9,346 nt of DNA from Acidobacteriota bacterium. Lineage in GTDB: Bacteria > Acidobacteriota > Terriglobia > Acidiferrales > 2-02-FULL-67-57. The stretch's first letter is position 1. Every line of letters starts with the position of its first letter. The stretch spans positions 1 through 9,346 of the forward strand of contig JACPRL010000053.1 of NCBI GenBank assembly GCA_016189965.1, read 5' to 3'. Below are positions 6,462 through 9,346 of this stretch, one piece after another. The notes under the pieces were generated by a model. That model saw only the letters and a list, made by a program, of their open reading frames with translations. It was not told the DNA's origin and did not search any database. The position numbers and the translations under genes are program-made.

Positions 6462-7276
6462 CAAGGCTGCCCGAGGCCGCGGGTCAACAAACTCCAATAG
6501 TACCACAGCGCCGGAAGTGCAAATAAGAGCGCATCCACGCGGTCGAGCACGCCGCCGTGCCCGGGCAGCAGCGCGGAAGAATCTTTAACGCCGGCGCTGC
6601 GCTTGAGCGCCGATTCGGCCAGGTCGCCCACCTGTCCCGCTACGTTCACCACCAGCGGAAGCAACACTCCGTGCACCGCCGCCATGTCCGGAAACCAAGC
6701 ACGGAAGAGATAGAAACCTGCTGCTACGGTCAGAAGCAAGCTGGCGACGGTGCCTTCGACCGTCTTGCCGGGACTGATGCCCGGCGCCAGCTTGTGCCGG
6801 CCGAAGCCGCGACCGGCAAAATAGGCCGCCGTGTCGCCCACCCAGATGAGAAGCAGCAGATAGAGCAGCGCCCACTGGCCCTGCGGGCCGGCTCGCAAAT
6901 CAATCGCCAGCGCCCAAGGAACGCCGAGGTAAAGCAGGGAGAAGATTCCTGTGGCTGCGGCCCAGAAAACCTCGGCCGTCATTTCCCGCCGCAGCAGCGA
7001 AACCGCGAACAGCAGGAAGCTGGCGGCCACCACGGCGGCGAACAGCTCCTCGGGCCGATACGCCGCTACTGTCCAGACGCCCACGGACAAGAGATAGACG
7101 GGCAATCGCGCCGGCGCGGTGCCCACACGGCTGGCCATCTCCAGGAATTCCCACAGTGCCAGCAGCGCCACTGGCAGCACACCCAGAAGGAAAAGCCAGC
7201 GCGGCGCCCAGAGCACCAGCGCCACCACCGCTGGTATCAAAATCGCTGCCGTCAGGACTCGTTTGAGCAGATCCAT
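6461..7276 (-). CDS. cdsA: Phosphatidate cytidylyltransferase (CDP-diacylglycerol synthase)
   Basis: CdsA makes CDP-diacylglycerol from phosphatidic acid and CTP in the inner membrane, the branch-point precursor of bacterial phospholipids. The 271-residue protein is largely hydrophobic, with about eight membrane segments (for example 8-26, 28-46, 79-96, 134-147, 176-194, 200-216, 249-264). The family signature is complete near the C-terminus: S222 and KR (225-226) followed by KDSSALLPGHGGVLDRVD (231-248), carrying the metal-binding aspartates. WVGDTAAYFAGRGFG (145-159) and KLAPGISPGKTVEG (162-175) are further conserved blocks. The ATG at 7276 has no convincing Shine-Dalgarno; a short ORF ends 5 nt before it and may deliver ribosomes by coupling. 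An extended -10 promoter about 80 nt upstream suggests this is the first gene of a cdsA-dxr-rseP-ispG unit. Confidence 0.96.
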   Translation of the reverse strand: MDLLKRVLTAAILIPAVVALVLWAPRWLFLLGVLPVALLALWEFLEMASRVGTAPARLPVYLLSVGVWTVAAYRPEELFAAVVAASFLLFAVSLLRREMTAEVFWAAATGIFSLLYLGVPWALAIDLRAGPQGQWALLYLLLLIWVGDTAAYFAGRGFGRHKLAPGISPGKTVEGTVASLLLTVAAGFYLFRAWFPDMAAVHGVLLPLVVNVAGQVGDLAESALKRSAGVKDSSALLPGHGGVLDRVDALLFALPALWYYWSLLTRGLGQP

Positions 7277-7281
7277 CGCAA

Positions 7282-7326
7282 TCAGGACGCGCCGAGCCGA
7301 GCAGGAGACAGAAGGAGCGTCAGCAT
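7282..7326 (-). CDS. Possible 14-codon leader ORF upstream of cdsA
   Basis: ATG (7326-7324) to TGA (7284-7282) encodes MLTLLLSPARLGAS. It is preceded by GGTGAGG, a plausible Shine-Dalgarno about 2-3 nt from the ATG (rather close), and its stop lies 5 nt before the cdsA ATG, which has no good ribosome site of its own. Translational coupling or a regulatory leader peptide is possible. ORFs this short arise easily by chance in GC-rich DNA, so this is tentative. Confidence 0.25.
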   Translation of the reverse strand: MLTLLLSPARLGAS

Positions 7327-7337
7327 GTCCTCACCTG

Positions 7338-7346
7338 TTGTGACAA
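7338..7346. promoter_or_regulatory. Short palindrome just after the predicted cdsA transcription start
   Basis: TTGTGACAA is a perfect 4-1-4 inverted repeat lying about 11-19 nt downstream of the extended -10. It could be a half-decayed operator or chance; nothing else in the window matches it by eye. Confidence 0.15.
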
Positions 7347-7356
7347 TGGTGTGCGG

Positions 7357-7365
7357 ATTATAACA
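7357..7365 (-). promoter_or_regulatory. Extended -10 promoter for the cdsA-dxr-rseP-ispG unit
   Basis: The minus strand reads TGTTATAAT (7365-7357): a perfect TATAAT with the TGN extension. No good -35 hexamer stands 16-18 nt upstream, which is acceptable for extended -10 promoters. Transcription would start near 7350 and give a leader of about 75 nt before cdsA. AT-rich perfect matches are unusual in this GC-rich stretch, which supports the call. Confidence 0.5.
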
Positions 7366-7372
7366 GCGGGGC

Positions 7373-7390
7373 AAAGAGACTTTTCTCTTT
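7373..7390. repeat. AT-rich inverted repeat at the uppS stop codon
   Basis: AAAGAGA (7373-7379), a 4-nt loop and TCTCTTT (7384-7390) form a perfect 7-bp stem overlapping the uppS TAA (7391-7389). On the minus strand it is followed by GCCCC rather than a T-run, so it is at best a weak or processing-type terminator. It lies immediately upstream of the extended -10. Confidence 0.4.
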
Positions 7391-8261
7391 AACGCCGCAG
7401 CGCTGCGGCCCCCCGCGAGGAACGTGAGGGTCCAGGAATGGGCCGGGCCGCGGCTTCCTCGTGCGGGGCCAGGCCGCCGTAGCGGCGCTCGCGGCGCTGG
7501 AAGTCGAGAATGGCCTCGAGCAGATGCGCCGGCGTGAAATCGGGCCACAGCGTCTCAGTGACCCAGATTTCCGTGTAGGCCAGTTGCCAGAGCAGGAAGT
7601 TGCTCAGGCGCATCTCGCCGCTGGTGCGGATGAGCAGGTCGGGGTCAGGCAGGTCGGCCGCGTAGAGATGCGCCGCCAGCGTGGCCTCGTTCACCTCGAG
7701 CTGGCCGTTGTGCTGAGCATGCTCGAGCAGGCGGCGGACGGCGTCGACCAGCTCGGCCCGCGCACTGTAGTTGAGCGCCACCACCACCTGCAAGCCGGTG
7801 TTGGCCGCCGTGGCTTTGATGGCGCGCGCCACATCCTCGCGCACCTCAGCGGGCAGCTCCTGCCAGCGGCCGATGGCGCGCAGGCGGACGTTGTTGCGGC
7901 GCATGTAGTCGAGCTCCCGCCGCACGTACTGCCGCAGGAGCTGCATCAGGAAGTCCACCTCTTCCGGCGGGCGCTTCCAGTTGTCGAGCGAGAAGGCGTA
8001 GAGCGTGAGCACGGGCAGGCCGATGCGGGCGCACGTTTCGACGATCTCCCGCGTGGCGCGCACGCCGGCGCGGTGGCCGGCGAGCCGCGGCTGGTGACGC
8101 CGGCGCGCCCACCGACCGTTGCCGTCCATGATGATGGCGATGTGGACGGGCAGAGCCGCCGGGTCCACCTGCGCCCAGAGTGTCGCTTCTCGTGTGTGCG
8201 GCTTAAAGGGCGGCTTGGTTGTCACAGGACTCACGGTAGCACAGTCACCCGAGGCAGGCAA
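7389..8261 (-). CDS. uppS: Undecaprenyl diphosphate synthase (cis-prenyltransferase, UppS)
   Basis: UppS condenses farnesyl diphosphate with eight isopentenyl diphosphates to the C55 carrier lipid for peptidoglycan and O-antigen. Seen: the catalytic loop IAIIMDGNGRWA (41-52, D46), AGHRAG (61-66), LTLYAFSLDNWKRP (85-98), ALNYSAR (162-168) and the C-terminal signature RTSGEMRLSNFLLWQ (212-226) with YTEIW (229-233). Numbering uses the TTG at 8261, 15 nt after the transporter stop. No ATG start is available; GTG at 8234 or 8225 would give shorter proteins that still hold the whole domain, and none has a strong Shine-Dalgarno, so the start is uncertain. At 290 residues it exceeds the roughly 250 of E. 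coli because of an N-terminal lead of about 35 residues and a low-complexity C-terminal tail (about 266-290, rich in A, P, R and S). It is probably co-transcribed with the transporter and makes direct use of MEP-pathway products. Confidence 0.96.
   Translation of the reverse strand: MPASGDCATVSPVTTKPPFKPHTREATLWAQVDPAALPVHIAIIMDGNGRWARRRHQPRLAGHRAGVRATREIVETCARIGLPVLTLYAFSLDNWKRPPEEVDFLMQLLRQYVRRELDYMRRNNVRLRAIGRWQELPAEVREDVARAIKATAANTGLQVVVALNYSARAELVDAVRRLLEHAQHNGQLEVNEATLAAHLYAADLPDPDLLIRTSGEMRLSNFLLWQLAYTEIWVTETLWPDFTPAHLLEAILDFQRRERRYGGLAPHEEAAARPIPGPSRSSRGAAALRR
7394..7409. repeat. Perfect 16-bp GC-rich palindrome in the last codons of uppS
   Basis: GCCGCAGCGCTGCGGC is fully self-complementary. 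It lies 3 nt from the AT-rich inverted repeat on the cdsA side, so the uppS transcript end can fold into two consecutive hairpins (about 7409-7373). It encodes the low-complexity tail AAALRR of UppS and may serve in transcript ending or RNA protection rather than in protein function. Confidence 0.45.
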
Positions 8262-8276
8262 TCAGCGACGCGGCCC

Positions 8277-9346
8277 TCATCGTATGTTCGCGCCCATGAC
8301 GATAGGATGGCCCGCCAGAAACAGGATGAGCAGGCCCAAGCTCAGCACAATCATCGCGCCGGCCGTCGTCCAAGCAATTGCGTTGCGCACCGATGTGTTC
8401 CGCCACTGGCCCATCAGATCTGAACGGTTCGTCAGGACGAGCAAGAAGACCAGTACGACCGGCAGCAGGAAGCCGTTGATGACCTGGGAGACCACCATGA
8501 CCCGCACCAGCGGCGTGCCCGGGAGGAGAATCAGTCCGGCGCCGACCACGATCAGCGCCGTGTAGAGGGAGTAGAAGGTGGGCGCCTCGCGGAAGCTGCG
8601 GTCGAGGCTCGCTTCCACGCCCAGGCCTTCGCAAATGACGTAGGTGGTGGAAAGCGGCACGATGGAGGCGGCCAGCAGCGAAGCCATCAGCAGCCCCACG
8701 GCAAACAGCACAAAGGCGTAATCCCCCGCCAGGGGGCGCAACGCCAGCGCGGCATCGGCGGCGTCGGCGATGTTGGTGATGCCAGCCTGGTGGAGTGTGG
8801 CGGCGCAGGCCACCATGATGCAAAAGATGGTGGTCATCAGAACCACCGTGCCCGAAATCAGGTCGGCGTGGGCGCGCCGGTACTGGGCCGGGCGGATGCC
8901 GCGCTCCACTTCTCCCGCCTGCAGGTAGAAAAACTGCCAGGGAGCAATCGTCGAGCCCACCAGCCCGATGACCAGCAGCAGATAGGTGGTGTTCCATTCC
9001 ACGGTGGGTCGGACGGTGTGATAGGCCGCCTGCCACCAGTCCGGCTCGGCCAAGACGGCGGAGAGGACGTAGGAGAAATAGAAGAGGCAACCCACCAGAA
9101 AGATGCGTTCCACGGTGCGGTACCTCCCGCGCAGCACCACGCCCCAGATGAGCAGCGCCGCCAGCGGCACGCTGATGTACTTGCTCACGCCGAAGAGTTG
9201 CATCGCCGCCGCCACACCGGCGAACTCGGCCAAGATGTTGCCGAAATTCACCGCCAGCAGAGCCAGCATCAGGAAAAAAGTGGTGCGGAACCCGAATTCC
9301 TCGCGGATCAAGTCGGAGAGTCCCTTGCCCGTCACCACCCCCAGCC
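8277..9346 (-). CDS. Nramp-family divalent-metal transporter with non-canonical TM6 motif (5' end outside window)
   Basis: The frame is open to the window edge; numbering here takes the GTG at 9338 as 1, but the true start and TM1-TM2 (with the DPGN metal motif) lie outside. Seen: the TM2-TM3 loop VVTGKGLSDLIREEFG; TM3 with ILAEFAGVAAAMQLFG (35-50); TM6 with GLVGSTIAPWQFFYLQ (125-140); TM10 with VVSQVINGFLLPVV (282-295), whose Q285 is the conserved TM10 glutamine; and the closing LTNRSDLMGQWRNTSVRN (302-319). About nine hydrophobic segments are present. Canonical manganese/iron Nramps have MPH in TM6, the methionine being a direct metal ligand; here it is APW (132-134). Loss of that methionine is known from Nramp-related magnesium transporters and other divergent branches, so substrate choice among Mn, Fe, Mg or others is open. 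It ends 15 nt before uppS, suggesting joint transcription. Confidence 0.92.
   Translation of the reverse strand, partial: LGVVTGKGLSDLIREEFGFRTTFFLMLALLAVNFGNILAEFAGVAAAMQLFGVSKYISVPLAALLIWGVVLRGRYRTVERIFLVGCLFYFSYVLSAVLAEPDWWQAAYHTVRPTVEWNTTYLLLVIGLVGSTIAPWQFFYLQAGEVERGIRPAQYRRAHADLISGTVVLMTTIFCIMVACAATLHQAGITNIADAADAALALRPLAGDYAFVLFAVGLLMASLLAASIVPLSTTYVICEGLGVEASLDRSFREAPTFYSLYTALIVVGAGLILLPGTPLVRVMVVSQVINGFLLPVVLVFLLVLTNRSDLMGQWRNTSVRNAIAWTTAGAMIVLSLGLLILFLAGHPIVMGANIR

Noticed and set aside
6462..6506. A longer Dxr starting with GTG at 6506.
   Set aside because: The extra 15 residues precede the NADPH-binding strand that normally begins the protein, and the ATG at 6461 is coupled to the cdsA stop by TGATG.
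7461..8423. A 320-codon plus-strand open frame.
   Set aside because: It is antisense to uppS and the transporter end, with low-complexity composition and no recognisable motif.
8245..9090. A 281-codon minus-strand open frame overlapping the transporter.
   Set aside because: It is a shifted reading of the Nramp gene, rich in R, G, H and P, without membrane segments, while the Nramp frame has all expected helices.

Overview
The window is a GC-rich stretch of bacterial chromosome in which every convincing gene lies on the minus strand, so transcription runs from the high-coordinate end towards position 1. The best guess for the source is an environmental Gram-negative bacterium, possibly an Acidobacteriota. 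This rests on high GC, an outer-membrane TonB-dependent receptor with an N-terminal carboxypeptidase-regulatory-like domain, and the gene order uppS-cdsA-dxr-rseP-ispG. That assignment is an inference from gene style and order, not from a phylogenetic marker.

Layout in the direction of transcription: (1) 9346-8277, the 3' part of an Nramp-family metal transporter, cut off by the window edge. (2) 8261-7389, uppS (undecaprenyl diphosphate synthase), 15 nt after the transporter. (3) 7388-7277, a 112-nt gap with two inverted repeats, an extended -10 promoter and a possible 14-codon leader ORF. (4) 7276-2803, the tightly packed run cdsA, dxr, rseP, ispG, with overlaps of 1 and 4 nt and then a 30-nt gap. 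(5) 2802-2659, a gap with two different short tandem repeats and a promoter. (6) 2658-2212, a Fur-family metalloregulator. (7) 2211-2057, a gap with a promoter and TTGCAA-type sites. (8) 2056-1, a TonB-dependent outer-membrane receptor whose C-terminus lies outside the window.

Functionally the middle block is envelope and isoprenoid housekeeping. Dxr and IspG are steps of the MEP pathway that makes isoprenoid units, UppS polymerises these into the lipid carrier for peptidoglycan, CdsA makes the phospholipid precursor CDP-diacylglycerol, and RseP is the intramembrane protease of envelope stress. The flanks are metal-related: an Nramp transporter on one side, a Fur-type regulator and a TonB-dependent receptor on the other.

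The most interesting non-coding signal is a set of TTGCAA hexamer pairs spaced one helical turn apart, found in front of the regulator and of the receptor. Exact TTGCAA was seen nowhere else in the window by eye. The most interesting protein-level signal is the transporter's altered metal-binding motif (APW where canonical Nramps have MPH). I see no CRISPR array, insertion sequence, RNA gene, prophage or obvious new multi-gene system; most of the window is ordinary housekeeping.
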